Of a stretch of 64,000 nt of DNA, positions 51,882 through 62,725 are shown in pieces. Under the pieces are notes generated by a model. The model saw nothing but the letters and a program-made list of their open reading frames with translations. It did no database searches and had not been told where the DNA came from. The stretch covers positions 1-64,000 of the forward strand of contig NZ_JALJQZ010000008.1 in assembly GCF_022968395.1 (NCBI RefSeq). Reading direction: 5' to 3'. How positions within the stretch are numbered: the first letter of the stretch is position 1; each line of letters begins with the position of its first letter. The translations under genes and the position numbers were made by a program. The stretch comes from Affinirhizobium lemnae (lineage in GTDB: Bacteria > Pseudomonadota > Alphaproteobacteria > Rhizobiales > Rhizobiaceae).

Positions 51882-53714
51882 TTACTTCGCCCACCAGAGC
51901 GCCGGGAAGCCGATGCCGTATTCAGGCAGGGGATCAGGGCGAACGAGCTTGCTCCAATAGGCGATGCGCGTTTCACCGGAATAGAACATCGGGATGACGA
52001 AGTGGTTCGCCAGCAGAACGCGATCGAGCGCATGGACCGCGGCAACCTGATCTTCCCGCGTCGGAGCGGTGATGATGAGCCGGATAATCTGGTCTACGGC
52101 CGGATCTGCAATGCCGGCAAGATTGCGTGAACCCGTCTGGTTTGCGGCGTCCGAACCCCAATATCCGGCCTGCTCGTTGCCGGGATTCATGGTCTGCGCC
52201 CAGACGCCGAATATCATGTCGAAGTCGAAGCTGCGGACGCGATTGACATATTGCGACGAATCCACGGTGCGAATGCGCGCATCAATGCCGATCTTCTTCA
52301 GGCTTGCCACATAGGGAAGAACCGTCCGCTCCATGGACGGGCTGTTCAGCAGAATCTCGAAGCTCATCTGTTGACCGGTCTTGGCATTGACCATCCGGTT
52401 GCCCTTCAGCTCCCAGCCAGCCTGCTTGAACAATTCCACGGCCTTGCGCAGGTTATCCCGCACCTTTTGCGGATCGCCATTGACCGGATTGGTGTAGGGC
52501 TCGGTGAAGACACGGGCCGGAATCTTGTCTTTCAGCCCGTTGAGGATCTCCAGTTCCTTGCCCTGCGGAAGTCCCTTGGCGGCCAGATCCGTTCCCCAGA
52601 AGAAGCTATCCACACGGTTCAGCCCACCAAAGGCCAGATTCTTGTTCAGGTCCTCGAAGTCGTAAGCATAGTTCAGTGCCTCGCGGACACGCGCATCCTT
52701 GAACTGGTCGCGGCGCAGGTTCGGCACATAGGCCTGCATGACGCCCTTGGCGCGGAACTCGTTCTTCAGCGCCTCACGCTTCACACGCCCATCCTTGACC
52801 GCATCGAAATCATAGCGTGTCGCCCAGCGGCTGGAACTGTTTTCCTGACGATAGTCGATCTGCCCGGCGCGGAAGGCTTCCAAGGCCACATCGTAATCAG
52901 CAAAATAGGTGTAGGAGATCACCCGGAAATTGTTCTGGCCGATATTGATCGGCAGATCCTTGCCCCAATAGTCGTCCCGCAATTCGTAGCGGATGGTGGA
53001 GCCGGCCTGGAAGCTGGCGATCTTGTAGGGGCCTGAACCCATGGGCGGCTCCAGGCTTCCCTTGGAGATATCGCGCGCGACGCCCTTGGCATCCTTGCCT
53101 TCATACCAGTGCTTGGGCAGAATCGGAAAATCCCTGACGATAGCGGGCAATTCCTTGTTGTTCTTCTCGTCGAAGCGGAAGGTCACGTCCCGCTCGCCGG
53201 TTTTTTCCGCGCTTGTTACATGACGGTAGTAGTTCGCCAGAACATTGCTGTTGGCCTTGGCGCTCTGGAAGCTGAACACCACATCATCCGGTGTGACCGG
53301 TTTTCCGTCCGCCCATTTTGCTTCTGCACGCAGCCGGAATGTCACCGACGAGCGGTCCTCGGGAAATGACAAGGCTTCCGCCAGCAGGCCGTAGCTCACG
53401 CCGATCTCGTCTTCCGACTGCTTCAAAAGCGTATCGAAGACGATCCCGACACCCGCTGCCGGATTACCTTTGTCGGCCAGCGGATTGAAGCTGTCATAAG
53501 TGCCTTCATCGGCAAGCCTCAGTTCCCCCTGTCTGGGCGCATCCGGGTTCACATAGGGCAGACGCTTGAAATCGGCAGGCAGCTTTGGCGGCTCGAGAAC
53601 GCCGATCGCGTGACGCCACTGAGGCTGGTCCTGGGCATGGAGATCGGCCGGAGACGCCATCATTGCCAGCACTGCGAGCGCCAGCGCCCCATTTCGAAAC
53701 TGCGCCAAATTCAT
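51882..53714 (-). CDS. yejA: Microcin C/peptide ABC transporter substrate-binding protein YejA
   Basis: A 610-aa periplasmic SBP_bac_5 protein with a signal peptide ('ALALAVLAMMASPADLHAQ'). 'GTYDSFNPLADKGNPAAGV' and 'EALNYAYDFEDLNKNLAFGG' are family features. It captures peptides for YejBEF. It is the first gene of yejA-yejB-yejE-yejF; the 222-bp gap to yejB holds no clear gene. Confidence 0.95.
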   Translation of the reverse strand: MNLAQFRNGALALAVLAMMASPADLHAQDQPQWRHAIGVLEPPKLPADFKRLPYVNPDAPRQGELRLADEGTYDSFNPLADKGNPAAGVGIVFDTLLKQSEDEIGVSYGLLAEALSFPEDRSSVTFRLRAEAKWADGKPVTPDDVVFSFQSAKANSNVLANYYRHVTSAEKTGERDVTFRFDEKNNKELPAIVRDFPILPKHWYEGKDAKGVARDISKGSLEPPMGSGPYKIASFQAGSTIRYELRDDYWGKDLPINIGQNNFRVISYTYFADYDVALEAFRAGQIDYRQENSSSRWATRYDFDAVKDGRVKREALKNEFRAKGVMQAYVPNLRRDQFKDARVREALNYAYDFEDLNKNLAFGGLNRVDSFFWGTDLAAKGLPQGKELEILNGLKDKIPARVFTEPYTNPVNGDPQKVRDNLRKAVELFKQAGWELKGNRMVNAKTGQQMSFEILLNSPSMERTVLPYVASLKKIGIDARIRTVDSSQYVNRVRSFDFDMIFGVWAQTMNPGNEQAGYWGSDAANQTGSRNLAGIADPAVDQIIRLIITAPTREDQVAAVHALDRVLLANHFVIPMFYSGETRIAYWSKLVRPDPLPEYGIGFPALWWAK

Positions 53715-53890
53715 TCGGGCTGCCCCTTCTTATTTTCCGTATGTCGATGAAGCATAAGGCAATTATCGACAAAAAACAGTCCGGCCGCCTCACCATCGGT
53801 TTACCGCGGATCGTGGCCTGCCCTCAATTGGCCCCAGAATTGAGGGCAGAGATTCACCAGACAGGCAAATCAGTTTAGAAACGAAGCGAG

Positions 53891-54961
53891 ATGGCTTTAC
53901 TGGCAAAGCGGCAAAAATCCGGATTCCTGCGCATGAGATCATTCCCGACTGTCCTGAAAGCTGGCGTGCTGAGCATGCTTTCGCTTTCCCTATCCCTCTC
54001 CGCCGCCATGGCGGATCAGCCGGCCAAGCAGGCTTTTGGTGCCGTGACGCTGCCGAGTGCTGGCACGCCGACGCCGATCGGCTCCTACGCGAAGGGCTGC
54101 ATTTCCGGTGCCGTGGCGCTGCCGGATGATGGACCGCATTGGCAGGCCATGCGCCTTTCCCGCAATCGCCACTGGGGCATGCCGCAGACGGTTTCTCTGT
54201 TGAAGAAGCTTTCGGAAGACGCAGTCGCTCTCGGCTGGGGCAATGGCATCCTGGTGGGTGACATGTCGCAGGCACGTGGTGGGCCGATGGCCTTCGGTCA
54301 TGCATCCCATCAGGTGGGTCTGGATGTCGATGTATGGTTCACGCCCATGCCGGAAAAGCGCCTGACGCCGGAGCAACGAGAAACAATTCCCTTCACCTCC
54401 ATGCTGGACAAGTCGAAGTTCCTGACGGTGGATGGCCGCAAATTCACCTCGACAGCGGCACGATTGGTGATGACAGCTGCCAGCTACCCGCAGGTGGAGC
54501 GCATTTTCGTCAACCCGGCGATCAAGAAGAAACTATGCGAAAGCTGGACGGGCGACCGCACCAATCTTGGCAAGGTGCGGCCCATGTATGGCCACGACGA
54601 GCACTTCCACATTCGTTTGACCTGCCCTCCGGGGCTTGCCAGCTGCAAGCCCCAGGCCGCGGTTGCCGCGGGCGATGGCTGTGACAAATCGCTGGCCTGG
54701 TGGTTTACCGACGAGCCTTGGGCAAAGCCGAAGAAGGATCCGAATGCGCCGCCGCCAAAGCCGCCGCGTCCGGTTATGGTGTCTGACCTTCCTAAGGCCT
54801 GTGCCGCTCTGCTGGAAGCGCCTGCAAATCGTAATGCCGTAGCCGGAACCCGACCCCAGGGGGCACCTGCATCAGCACCCGCTTCTGCACTGGCACCCAT
54901 GGCAGGCGACGACATGCCTGATCTGCCCGATAGCGTACCGTCTCCGCGCGCCAAACCCTGA
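53891..54961 (+). CDS. mepA: Penicillin-insensitive murein DD-endopeptidase MepA
   Basis: A 356-aa LAS-family zinc peptidase cutting peptidoglycan cross-links. It has a signal peptide, and a mature start around 'ADQPAKQAFGAV'. Metal ligands lie in 'FGHASHQVGLDVDVWF' and 'YGHDEHFHIRLTCP'. The C-terminus is Pro/Ala-rich. An alternative start at 53933 would give a shorter, more usual signal peptide. It is divergent from yejA. Confidence 0.92.
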   Translation: MALLAKRQKSGFLRMRSFPTVLKAGVLSMLSLSLSLSAAMADQPAKQAFGAVTLPSAGTPTPIGSYAKGCISGAVALPDDGPHWQAMRLSRNRHWGMPQTVSLLKKLSEDAVALGWGNGILVGDMSQARGGPMAFGHASHQVGLDVDVWFTPMPEKRLTPEQRETIPFTSMLDKSKFLTVDGRKFTSTAARLVMTAASYPQVERIFVNPAIKKKLCESWTGDRTNLGKVRPMYGHDEHFHIRLTCPPGLASCKPQAAVAAGDGCDKSLAWWFTDEPWAKPKKDPNAPPPKPPRPVMVSDLPKACAALLEAPANRNAVAGTRPQGAPASAPASALAPMAGDDMPDLPDSVPSPRAKP

Positions 54962-55064
54962 TTATAATCGGTTTAAATGCTTCCCATGTCCGACTGGTTC
55001 GGTATAGATACGGCCGGTGGGCGTGGGGAGAAGCCGTGCGCTCTGACGAATGGGAGGCGGTCCG

Positions 55065-55445
55065 ATGTCTGACAGACCCTGTATCGCGCTGATTGCGCAT
55101 GACCAGAAAAAGGCCGAGATGGCCGAGTTTGCGCGGCGGCATCAGCTTGCTCTCTCCCGCTTTCGCATTGTTGCGACCGGCACGACAGGCGGGCGCGTTC
55201 TGGACGCCTGCCCGACATTGGACGTGACGCGTCTGAAAAGTGGACCGTTGGGCGGTGACCAGCAGATTGGCGCGATGATTGCCACCGGCGAGGTTAGCAT
55301 GCTGATCTTTTTCACCGATCCATTGACGCCGCTGCCGCATGATGTTGACGTGAAGGCGCTGACCCGCCTGGCGACCGTCTACGACATTCCCATGGCGCTG
55401 AACCGCGCGACAGCTGAAAAGCTGATCGATTTTCAACTGACCTGA
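55065..55445 (+). CDS. mgsA: Methylglyoxal synthase
   Basis: A 126-aa enzyme converting dihydroxyacetone phosphate to methylglyoxal. '[20 protein letters not shown]', 'ATGTTGGRV' and '[16 protein letters not shown]' are diagnostic, and '[18 protein letters not shown]' carries the catalytic region. ATG 55065 follows GGAGG. glk begins 13 bp later, so central-carbon genes are linked. Confidence 0.95.
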   Translation: MSDRPCIALIAHDQKKAEMAEFARRHQLALSRFRIVATGTTGGRVLDACPTLDVTRLKSGPLGGDQQIGAMIATGEVSMLIFFTDPLTPLPHDVDVKALTRLATVYDIPMALNRATAEKLIDFQLT

Positions 55446-55458
55446 TACGGATTTTCTG

Positions 55459-56481
55459 ATGGCAAACGCATCCGAGAGCGAAACTCTGGCCTTCCCGATC
55501 CTGATCGGCGACATCGGTGGAACCAATGCCCGATTCTGGATCCTGTCGGACGCGAAAGCCGAGCCGCAGCAATTTCCCAATGTGCGCACGGCAGACTTCG
55601 CCAATATCGATGATGCGCTTGCCCGTGAAATCCTGCCGAATACGAAGCAGAAGCCGCTCTCTGCCATACTGGCGATTGCCGGTCCGATCGAGGGCGATGA
55701 AATCGCGCTGACCAATTGCGACTGGGTGGTGCGCCCGAAAACCATGATCGCCAATCTCGGTTTCAAGGATGTGCTTGTCATCAACGATTTCGAGGCGCAG
55801 GCCCTGGCCGCAGCAACGCTGACGCCGGAATATCGCGAGCCGATCGGGCCTGCGCACGAGGCACAGATTGCCTCTCGCGTCGTGATGGGTCCCGGAACGG
55901 GTCTCGGTGTTGCAGGACTGCTGCGCGCCCGCGATATTTGGTTTCCCATCCCGGCAGAAGGTGGTCATGTGGATCTCGGCCCTCGCAGCGAGCGCGATCT
56001 GCAGATCTTCCCGCATATCGAGCGGATCGAAGGTCGGGTGGCGGCGGAGCAGATCCTGTGTGGTCGTGGTCTCGTCAATCTTTACCGGGCGCTGTGCACG
56101 GCGGATGGCATAGAGCCGAAGTTCACCGATCCGGCAGAGATCACTTCGCACGGTCTGGCGAAGTCCGACCCCCAGGCGACTGAAACGCTGTCGCTGTTCG
56201 TCACCTATATAGGTCGCTATGCGGGCGATCTCGCACTGATCATGATGGCAAAGGGCGGCGTCTATCTGGCGGGCGGTATTAGCCAGAAAATCATTCCAGC
56301 CTTCCGCTGGCCGGAATTCCGTGCCGCCTTCGAGGACAAGGCCCCGCACAACGGCCTAATGCGCCAGATTCCAACCTTTGTGGTCACGCATCCGCAGGCC
56401 GCTCTCTCCGGACTTGCAGCCTTTGCACGCACACCGGATGAATTCGGCCTGAACACCGCAGGGCGCCGTTGGCGCGGTTAA
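55459..56481 (+). CDS. glk: Glucokinase
   Basis: A 340-aa ROK-independent (Glk, PF02685) glucokinase. The ATP-binding start is '[17 protein letters not shown]', '[19 protein letters not shown]' follows, and '[15 protein letters not shown]' holds the catalytic Asp. '[12 protein letters not shown]' and '[13 protein letters not shown]' complete the signature. It is co-directional with mgsA. Confidence 0.95.
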   Translation: MANASESETLAFPILIGDIGGTNARFWILSDAKAEPQQFPNVRTADFANIDDALAREILPNTKQKPLSAILAIAGPIEGDEIALTNCDWVVRPKTMIANLGFKDVLVINDFEAQALAAATLTPEYREPIGPAHEAQIASRVVMGPGTGLGVAGLLRARDIWFPIPAEGGHVDLGPRSERDLQIFPHIERIEGRVAAEQILCGRGLVNLYRALCTADGIEPKFTDPAEITSHGLAKSDPQATETLSLFVTYIGRYAGDLALIMMAKGGVYLAGGISQKIIPAFRWPEFRAAFEDKAPHNGLMRQIPTFVVTHPQAALSGLAAFARTPDEFGLNTAGRRWRG

Positions 56482-56638
56482 TGTAAAGCCGTAAGTTCTT
56501 GCCGCTTCTTCTGTTGCAAGGCGGGAACACTTTGCAGCAACAGCACGGCAGACACGCAATGGTGTGCTAGCAAAACAGGCACGGACTGTCTAAGACCGCC
56601 TTGGGCTCGGCAATCTTGCCGCCATGTGACATGGGACA

Positions 56639-58429
56639 TTGCTGTTGGAGCAAAGCGAAAAAGAGAGACTGGCCGCCTCCCGCGTCGACGCCGGGACAGT
56701 TACCAGCATGTTGAAGCGTATCATCGCGGAAAACGGTCGCGAGCACGTTAGGGGCTATGCTTTCGCCATCAGCTGTCTGGTGCTCGTGGCGCTGTCCACT
56801 GCTTTTACGGCCTGGATTATGGAAGCCGTAGTCAACGAGGCCTTTGCCAACAAGCGAGCCGACCTGGTTCTCCTTATCTGCGGCTCGATCTTCGTCGCCT
56901 TCCTCGTTCGCGGTTTCGCTTCCTATTTCGAAGCGGTGACGCTTTCAAAGATCGGCAATAATATCGTCGCCGTCTATCAGCGCCGCCTTTACGACCATTT
57001 GATGAAGCTGTCGGTCGGTTTCTACAACGAGTCCCGCTCCGCGCATCTGGCTGCGCAAATCAGCCAGAACGTGAACGGTATCCGTGACGTAATGAACCTG
57101 ACGATTACATCCGCCTCGCGCGATCTCCTGACCCTGATTGCGCTGATCGGCGTGATGATCAGCAAAGACTGGATCCTTTCGCTCATCGTGTTTTTCGTCG
57201 CTCCGCCGCTGCTCTATGCGCTGCGCTATGTATCGAAGCGGCTGCGCAGCGTGACCCGGGAATCTGTCGAGTTTAACAGCCATGTCGTGGGTGCGATGCA
57301 GGAGACGATCCAGGGCATTTCCATCGTCAAGGCCTTCACGATGGAGCAGGAACTGAGCCGCAAGGTCGATTCGATTATCGGTTCTGCAGAAAATCGTGCC
57401 AATCGTATTGCGAGGCTTTCGGAACGCACGGCGCCCCTGACGGAAACGTTTGCCGGCGTGGCGATCTCCAGCGTTCTGGCCTATGCAGCCTTCCGCTCGA
57501 TCTATAACGACGTGCCGCCGGGCGCTTTCTTCTCCTTCGTGACCGCGCTGCTGATGTCTTACGATCCCGCCAGACGTCTTGCCAAGCTGCAGGTCAATAT
57601 TGAACGCGCTGTGGTCAACGCACGCATGATCTACGATCTGCTTGATCTCCAGCCCATGCAGCGGGAGCATCCGGATGCCAAGGATCTGGTGATTACCTCC
57701 GCCACTGTCGAACTGCGCGACGTCGTGTTCCGCTATGGCCTGAATGAGCCGGTGCTGAGGGGAGTCAGCATTGTAGCTGAAGGTGGCAAGACGACTGCAC
57801 TCGTAGGCCCCTCGGGTGCGGGCAAATCCACGATCATTGCGCTGATCCCGCGATTTTACGATCCGGCAGAGGGCACGATCCTGATCGACGGGCAGGACAT
57901 TGCGAAGGTCACCAAAGCCTCGCTTCGCAATCACATCGCCTATGTGTCGCAGCAGCCCTATCTGTTTGAGGGCACCATTCGCGACAACATCCGCTATGGC
58001 AGGCCGACCGCAACGGATGCGGAGGTGGAGCAGGCAGCAAAGCTTGCCTATGCCCATGATTTCATTCTGGCCCAGCCGCTTGGCTACGACACGCCTGTCG
58101 GCGAAAACGGCGTGACGCTTTCCGGCGGACAGCGTCAGCGCCTGTCCATCGCGCGTGCTTTGGTGCGTAATGCGCCTATCCTGCTGCTGGATGAGGCAAC
58201 CTCCGCACTCGATAACGAATCCGAGGCCGCGGTCCAGAAGGCGCTTGAAACAGCCATGAACGGACGAACCGTTTTGGTCGTGGCCCACCGACTTTCTACG
58301 GTCGTCAAGGCCGATAAGATCGTGGTGATGGCGGAAGGCCGCGTGGTGGAAGAAGGCAGTCACGACGAGCTTGCGCGTCGTCAGGACGGGCTTTACGCTC
58401 GCCTTAACAATCTGCAAGCGCCGAACTGA
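56639..58429 (+). CDS. ABC exporter with fused permease and ATPase (MsbA-like)
   Basis: A 596-aa half-transporter. The type I exporter membrane domain has six helices at ~40-325, followed by the ATPase: Walker A '[17 protein letters not shown]', Q-loop region '[17 protein letters not shown]', signature '[16 protein letters not shown]', Walker B '[12 protein letters not shown]'. It likely exports lipid or hydrophobic compounds. The start is uncertain: TTG 56639 gives this length, ATG 56708 ([10 protein letters not shown]) a shorter and plausible form. Confidence 0.9.
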   Translation: MLLEQSEKERLAASRVDAGTVTSMLKRIIAENGREHVRGYAFAISCLVLVALSTAFTAWIMEAVVNEAFANKRADLVLLICGSIFVAFLVRGFASYFEAVTLSKIGNNIVAVYQRRLYDHLMKLSVGFYNESRSAHLAAQISQNVNGIRDVMNLTITSASRDLLTLIALIGVMISKDWILSLIVFFVAPPLLYALRYVSKRLRSVTRESVEFNSHVVGAMQETIQGISIVKAFTMEQELSRKVDSIIGSAENRANRIARLSERTAPLTETFAGVAISSVLAYAAFRSIYNDVPPGAFFSFVTALLMSYDPARRLAKLQVNIERAVVNARMIYDLLDLQPMQREHPDAKDLVITSATVELRDVVFRYGLNEPVLRGVSIVAEGGKTTALVGPSGAGKSTIIALIPRFYDPAEGTILIDGQDIAKVTKASLRNHIAYVSQQPYLFEGTIRDNIRYGRPTATDAEVEQAAKLAYAHDFILAQPLGYDTPVGENGVTLSGGQRQRLSIARALVRNAPILLLDEATSALDNESEAAVQKALETAMNGRTVLVVAHRLSTVVKADKIVVMAEGRVVEEGSHDELARRQDGLYARLNNLQAPN

Positions 58430-58458
58430 TCAATCCTGAATGGAGAACAGAGTTTCCG

Positions 58459-59280
58459 ATGAGCGAGCATGACATGAAGCTGGTGGTCGTGGGCGCCGCA
58501 GGGCGTATGGGCCAGACACTGATCCGCATCATTCAGGAAACCAAGGGTGCGAAACTTCATGCGGCGGTGGAGCGGGAAGGTTCGCCCTTCATCGGCAAGG
58601 ATGCAGGCGAGCTGGCGGGTGCCGGCTTCATCGGCGTTCCGGTGACATCTGATCCACTCGAAGCCTTCCTGCATGCCGATGGCGTTCTGGATTTCACCTC
58701 ACCTGCCGCCAGCGTCAATTTCGCCGGTCTGGCCGCACAGGCGCGGATCGTCCATGTGATTGGAACGACGGGCTGTGCGCAGGCGGACGAGGACAAATTC
58801 CAGGCCGCCGCACGCCATGCCCGGATCGTCAAATCCGGCAATATGAGCCTTGGCGTGAACCTTCTCGGTGTCCTGGCGGAGCAGGCTGCCCGTGCGCTTC
58901 CCGCCGAGGGCTGGGACATCGAAGTGCTGGAAATGCACCACAAGCACAAGGTGGATGCCCCTTCCGGCACAGCCCTTCTGCTTGGCGAGGCGGCAGCGAA
59001 GGGCCGGAAAATTGCTTTGAAATACCATTCGGTGCGCGTACGCGATGGCCATACCGGCCCGCGTGAGGCTGGCTCCATAGGATTTGCCACGCTGCGTGGC
59101 GGCTCGGTTATTGGCGAACATTCGGTTCTTTTTGCCGGCGAGGGGGAAATCGTCACGCTCTCGCACAGTGCGGGAGACCGCTCGATTTTTGCCCGTGGTG
59201 CCGTGGCCGCAGCCCTGTGGGCCCATCCGCAAAAGCCAGGTTTCTATACCATGCTCGATGTTCTCGGGCTCAACAGCTGA
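58459..59280 (+). CDS. dapB: 4-hydroxy-tetrahydrodipicolinate reductase
   Basis: A 273-aa enzyme of lysine and diaminopimelate synthesis. The NAD(P)H motif is '[17 protein letters not shown]', and the catalytic and substrate motif is '[20 protein letters not shown]'. GAGAAC-type weak ribosome-binding site; ATG 58459. It is 29 bp after the ABC exporter and 24 bp before gpmA. Confidence 0.96.
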   Translation: MSEHDMKLVVVGAAGRMGQTLIRIIQETKGAKLHAAVEREGSPFIGKDAGELAGAGFIGVPVTSDPLEAFLHADGVLDFTSPAASVNFAGLAAQARIVHVIGTTGCAQADEDKFQAAARHARIVKSGNMSLGVNLLGVLAEQAARALPAEGWDIEVLEMHHKHKVDAPSGTALLLGEAAAKGRKIALKYHSVRVRDGHTGPREAGSIGFATLRGGSVIGEHSVLFAGEGEIVTLSHSAGDRSIFARGAVAAALWAHPQKPGFYTMLDVLGLNS

Positions 59281-59304
59281 TCACCCTTATATCTGGAGGA
59301 ATTC

Positions 59305-59940
59305 ATGAGCGGAACTCTCGTACTCGTCCGTCACGGACAGAGTGACTGGAACCTGAAAAACCTGTTCACCGGCTGGAAGGACCCTGAACTGACCGAGCTT
59401 GGCGTGCAGGAAGCCACCGCAGGCGGACAGGCGCTGGCGGAAACTGGCATCAAGTTCGATATCGCCTTTACCTCCGAACTGAAGCGCGCACAGGAAACCT
59501 GCCGCATTGTTCTGGAAAAGGTCGGTCAGAGCGGTCTGGAGACGATCCGCGATCTCGCCCTCAACGAGCGTGACTATGGCGATCTTTCTGGCCTGAACAA
59601 GGACGATGCACGTGCAAAGTGGGGCGAAGAGCAGGTGCATATCTGGCGCCGTTCCTACGACATTCCGCCTCCGGGTGGCGAATCCCTGCGTGACACCGGT
59701 GCTCGCGTATGGCCCTATTACCTGACCGAGATCCTGCCGCGCGTCTTGAAGGGACAGACGGTACTGGTGGCGGCGCATGGCAATTCTCTGCGTTCGCTCG
59801 TCATGGTTCTGGATCGGCTTTCGAAGGAAGAGATCCTGAAACTGAACCTCGCGACCGGCGTGCCCATGGTCTACAAGCTGAACGCTGATTCGACCGTTGC
59901 GTCAAAGCAGGTGCTTGGCGATATGTCTGGCGCGCACTGA
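59305..59940 (+). CDS. gpmA: 2,3-bisphosphoglycerate-dependent phosphoglycerate mutase
   Basis: A 211-aa glycolytic enzyme. '[20 protein letters not shown]' holds the phosphorylated His, '[20 protein letters not shown]' and '[16 protein letters not shown]' the other active-site parts. The short form is usual for rhizobia. GGAGGA precedes the ATG. A strong terminator follows. Confidence 0.96.
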   Translation: MSGTLVLVRHGQSDWNLKNLFTGWKDPELTELGVQEATAGGQALAETGIKFDIAFTSELKRAQETCRIVLEKVGQSGLETIRDLALNERDYGDLSGLNKDDARAKWGEEQVHIWRRSYDIPPPGGESLRDTGARVWPYYLTEILPRVLKGQTVLVAAHGNSLRSLVMVLDRLSKEEILKLNLATGVPMVYKLNADSTVASKQVLGDMSGAH

Positions 59941-59956
59941 CGCGCCGTTAGATGAG

Positions 59957-59990
59957 AGCGGCCCCGCGATTGCTCGACGGGGCCGCTTGC
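59957..59990 (+). terminator. gpmA terminator
   Basis: A perfect 10-bp stem AGCGGCCCCG/CGGGGCCGCT with an 11-nt loop and a short TT tail. Confidence 0.75.
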
Positions 59991-60078
59991 CATCCGGATC
60001 AGGGGATTCATCCGGAGGAAGGAAGAGGACGGATTTTGCACGCATCTGCACCGCTTCCGGGAAATTTACTCGAAACTT

Positions 60079-60168
60079 TTACTTGGCGTACCAGTAGGCA
60101 GTAAGCACGCCGCTCGCCGCAAAGACTGCCATGAAGGTTGCCATCAGGATTTCTGCATCCATCGTCAT
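60079..60168 (-). CDS. 29-aa membrane peptide
   Basis: Minus-strand ATG 60168 has an AAGGAG site 6-7 nt upstream and encodes MTMDAEILMATFMAVFAASG followed by VLTAYWYAK. It is a single hydrophobic helix with an acidic N-terminus and Lys C-terminus. Start signal, length and composition suggest a real small membrane protein. No function is known. It is divergent from the DUF1045 gene. Confidence 0.6.
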   Translation of the reverse strand: MTMDAEILMATFMAVFAASGVLTAYWYAK

Positions 60169-60262
60169 TCTCCTTCTGTTTGCGTGATAATGCACAAACA
60201 AAGCATTTGGTTGCGATGAGGCTCTGGATTTCATTTCAGCCAGCAACATAAGTTGCATAGGG

Positions 60263-60280
60263 CTGTGAGATAAATGTCAT
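60263..60280 (+). promoter_or_regulatory. Candidate Pho box
   Basis: CTGTGAG-ATAA-ATGTCAT matches the two 7-bp halves and 4-bp spacer of the rhizobial PhoB site (CTGTCAT-N4-CTGTCAT) at 11 of 14 positions. It lies 57 bp before the DUF1045 gene, whose product belongs to phosphonate metabolism. Confidence 0.6.
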
Positions 60281-60336
60281 AAACATCCTGTTTGTAGAGC
60301 AGATTATCGATCCGACAGAACAGGTCATCACCCCGC

Positions 60337-61035
60337 ATGCGCAATGCCATCTATTTCTCGCCGCCAGAAACTCATGCTTTGACGAAGACCGCGAGCGCCT
60401 GGCTGGGACGCAGCGCCTTTGGAGCGCTCTCCGCTGAAGCCTTTACTGCGGGATTATCGGTAGAAGAGCACCGGCAGCTGACTTCGGAACCAGCTCGCTA
60501 TGGATTTCATGCAACCTTGAAAGCGCCTTTCCTTCTGCCGCAGGACCGAACGCAAGGGGCGTTGGAGATCTTCTTCGACGAGTTCTGCAGCAGGCAGGCG
60601 CCGACGCTGGTGCCGCGGCTCGAACTGACGGAGATCGGCCCCTTCTTCGCCCTGACCTGCGGCGGGAGTGCGGAAGGGATCAACAGTCTCTGCAACGAGG
60701 TGGTTGAAGCATTCGAACCGTGGCGCGCACCGCTGACCCCTGAGGATATGGCGCGCCGGAAGCCGGAGCGATTGAGCGAGCGCCAGCGGGACCTGCTGGA
60801 GCGCTGGGGCTATCCTTACGTCTTCGAGGAATTCCGGTTTCACATGACGCTGACTGGACCTGTCGAGGAAGGCAGCAAGTCCAAGGTCCGGGACATCCTA
60901 CAGACTGTCTTCTCGGAGCATCTTGGCATGCCGCTGCCCATTGAGCATCTGGGTCTTTTCGTTGAAGCGGAGCGCGGTGCACCCTTTACGGTGGTTCGCC
61001 ACGCTGAGCTGCGCGGCATGGGGGATCGTCCATGA
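60337..61035 (+). CDS. DUF1045 phosphonate-metabolism protein (2H phosphoesterase-like)
   Basis: A 232-aa protein of the TIGR03223/DUF1045 family found with C-P lyase genes. Two H-x-T motifs, 'YGFHATLKAPF' and 'FRFHMTLTGPV', identify the 2H phosphoesterase fold. Its exact step is not established; action on a cyclic phosphate or phosphoribosyl intermediate is plausible. Its stop overlaps the phnM start by 4 nt. A probable Pho box lies upstream. Confidence 0.88.
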   Translation: MRNAIYFSPPETHALTKTASAWLGRSAFGALSAEAFTAGLSVEEHRQLTSEPARYGFHATLKAPFLLPQDRTQGALEIFFDEFCSRQAPTLVPRLELTEIGPFFALTCGGSAEGINSLCNEVVEAFEPWRAPLTPEDMARRKPERLSERQRDLLERWGYPYVFEEFRFHMTLTGPVEEGSKSKVRDILQTVFSEHLGMPLPIEHLGLFVEAERGAPFTVVRHAELRGMGDRP

Positions 61036-62171
61036 GCCACGAGCAAGTGTTTACCAATGCACGGATCGTCCTGCCGGAGAGTGTCATCAGCGGTGCAGTG
61101 GTCATCCGCGACGGGCTGATTGCCGAAATCAGCGAATCCCCAACCCGGACCGGCGAAGATCTGGACGGGGATTATCTCATTCCCGGACTGGTGGAACTGC
61201 ACACCGACCACCTCGAAACGCATTATGCACCTCGTCCGGGGGTGAAATGGGATCTGACGGCCGCCTTGCAGGCGCATGATGCACAGATCGCCACCTCTGG
61301 TATCACCACGGTCTTCGATTGCCTGCGGTTGGGCTCGGATGAAGCCGGTGGGTTCGCACGCGGCGAAATGCGCGAACTGGCCAATGTCATCGAAAAGGCG
61401 CAAAATGAAGGCCGATTGAGAGCGCAGCATTTCCTGCATTTACGCTGCGAAGTACCGTGTCCGGACGTGCTGGAGCAGTTCTCGGATTTCGAGGGCGATC
61501 CGAATGTGCGCCTAGCATCCCTGATGGATCATGCACCTGGGCAGCGGCAGTTTCAGACGCTGGAGCAATACATCTTCTTCTACAAGACAAAGCGGGGGTT
61601 AGATGACGAAGCATTCCAGGCGTTTACGCGCCGCAGGATGGAAGCTTCCGCGCGCTATTCGGCCAGACACCGCGATGCTCTGGCGGAGCGCTGCGCCGCC
61701 AATGGCATCTTTGTAGCAAGCCATGACGATGCCACCCTTGCGCATGTGGATGAAGCAATTAGCCATGGAGTGCGGCTTGCGGAATTCCCCACGAGCATCG
61801 AAGCGGCGGAGGCGTCGCATGCGGCGGGTCTAAGCGTTTTGATGGGCGCGCCGAATGTCGTGCGCGGCAAATCGCACTCCGGAAACATTGCGGCGCGCGA
61901 CTTGGCGGAGCGCGGCCTGCTGGATGTTCTTTCTTCAGATTACGTACCCTTCAGCCTATTGCATGCTCCGTTCATTTTGGCGGAGACGGTTGATGGCCTT
62001 GACTTGCCACGCGCCATTTCAATGGTGACGAAAGCCCCAGCTGATGCGGTGGGTCTGACGGATCGAGGCCGGATCGCCGAGGGCGCCCGGGCGGATCTCG
62101 TTCGGGTGCATTGGGTTAGCGGCGCCCCGGTCAGTCGCGCTGTATGGCGCAACGGCAAGCGGATCGCTTAG
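61032..62171 (+). CDS. phnM: Alpha-D-ribose 1-methylphosphonate 5-triphosphate diphosphatase
   Basis: A 379-aa amidohydrolase-superfamily enzyme of the C-P lyase pathway. Metal-binding 'LVELHTDHLETHYAPR' and later 'FVASHDDATLAHVDEAISHG' are visible. It hydrolyses the phosphonate triphosphate before C-P cleavage. It is coupled to DUF1045; the remaining phn genes are not in the window. Confidence 0.94.
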   Translation: MSHEQVFTNARIVLPESVISGAVVIRDGLIAEISESPTRTGEDLDGDYLIPGLVELHTDHLETHYAPRPGVKWDLTAALQAHDAQIATSGITTVFDCLRLGSDEAGGFARGEMRELANVIEKAQNEGRLRAQHFLHLRCEVPCPDVLEQFSDFEGDPNVRLASLMDHAPGQRQFQTLEQYIFFYKTKRGLDDEAFQAFTRRRMEASARYSARHRDALAERCAANGIFVASHDDATLAHVDEAISHGVRLAEFPTSIEAAEASHAAGLSVLMGAPNVVRGKSHSGNIAARDLAERGLLDVLSSDYVPFSLLHAPFILAETVDGLDLPRAISMVTKAPADAVGLTDRGRIAEGARADLVRVHWVSGAPVSRAVWRNGKRIA

Positions 62172-62725
62172 AGCGTTCAGGGCTCAATGGAATCGTTCTG
62201 CCGTGCTCGGTTTCAGTCAGGATCAAGGCTTTTGGCGAAGGGCATACCCGCAAGGTACGATCGAGACAAAAGCCGCAGATAATGGCTGAAAATGATCCGG
62301 CACTCCGGGTTTGAGATGGCGGGTCATCTGCTTTGTCGCAGGGCTTGGCCGTATGCTGAGGCTACGACACGCGCCCTTCTCCTCGCATCTGCTCCCGCCC
62401 TCCCAAATAGAACTGTTTCCATTTAACCCTGAAGCGCTCTATGATCAAAACGCGAATTTTGGTCCCAGGCCTGTCAGCCTTGCGTCGGCTCGTGCAGAAC
62501 CATCATACACATAATGAGTTTCTCTATGTTGGCTTAGGGTCTTTTGATACTGAGGGTTTGGAACTCGGTCTGCGAAAGAATGGTTCTGCTTCAGGAGCGA
62601 GGCTCCAGGAAGGGCCAAACCCTGATTGAGTTTTGAAACCCAGCAACCGTATGCCCGATATTTCGATGGAAAACCTGGACGCGTAGCCCCTTTGAACAAG
62701 CTTGCGGAAGCCCCGATGAGGCCGG
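62172..62725. other. Non-coding stretch between phnM and polA
   Basis: About 550 bp with no convincing gene; the frames in it have no start signals or recognised domains. The first ~120 bp (GAGCGTTCAGGGCTCAATGG... region) read like a widespread degenerate intergenic sequence of Rhizobiaceae, and a GGAGC-GAG-GCTCC hairpin lies near 62600. No clear polA terminator was found. Confidence 0.45.

Noticed and set aside
56945..58417. 490-codon minus-strand frame opposite the ABC exporter
   Set aside because: Antisense shadow; exporter motifs are complete on the plus strand.
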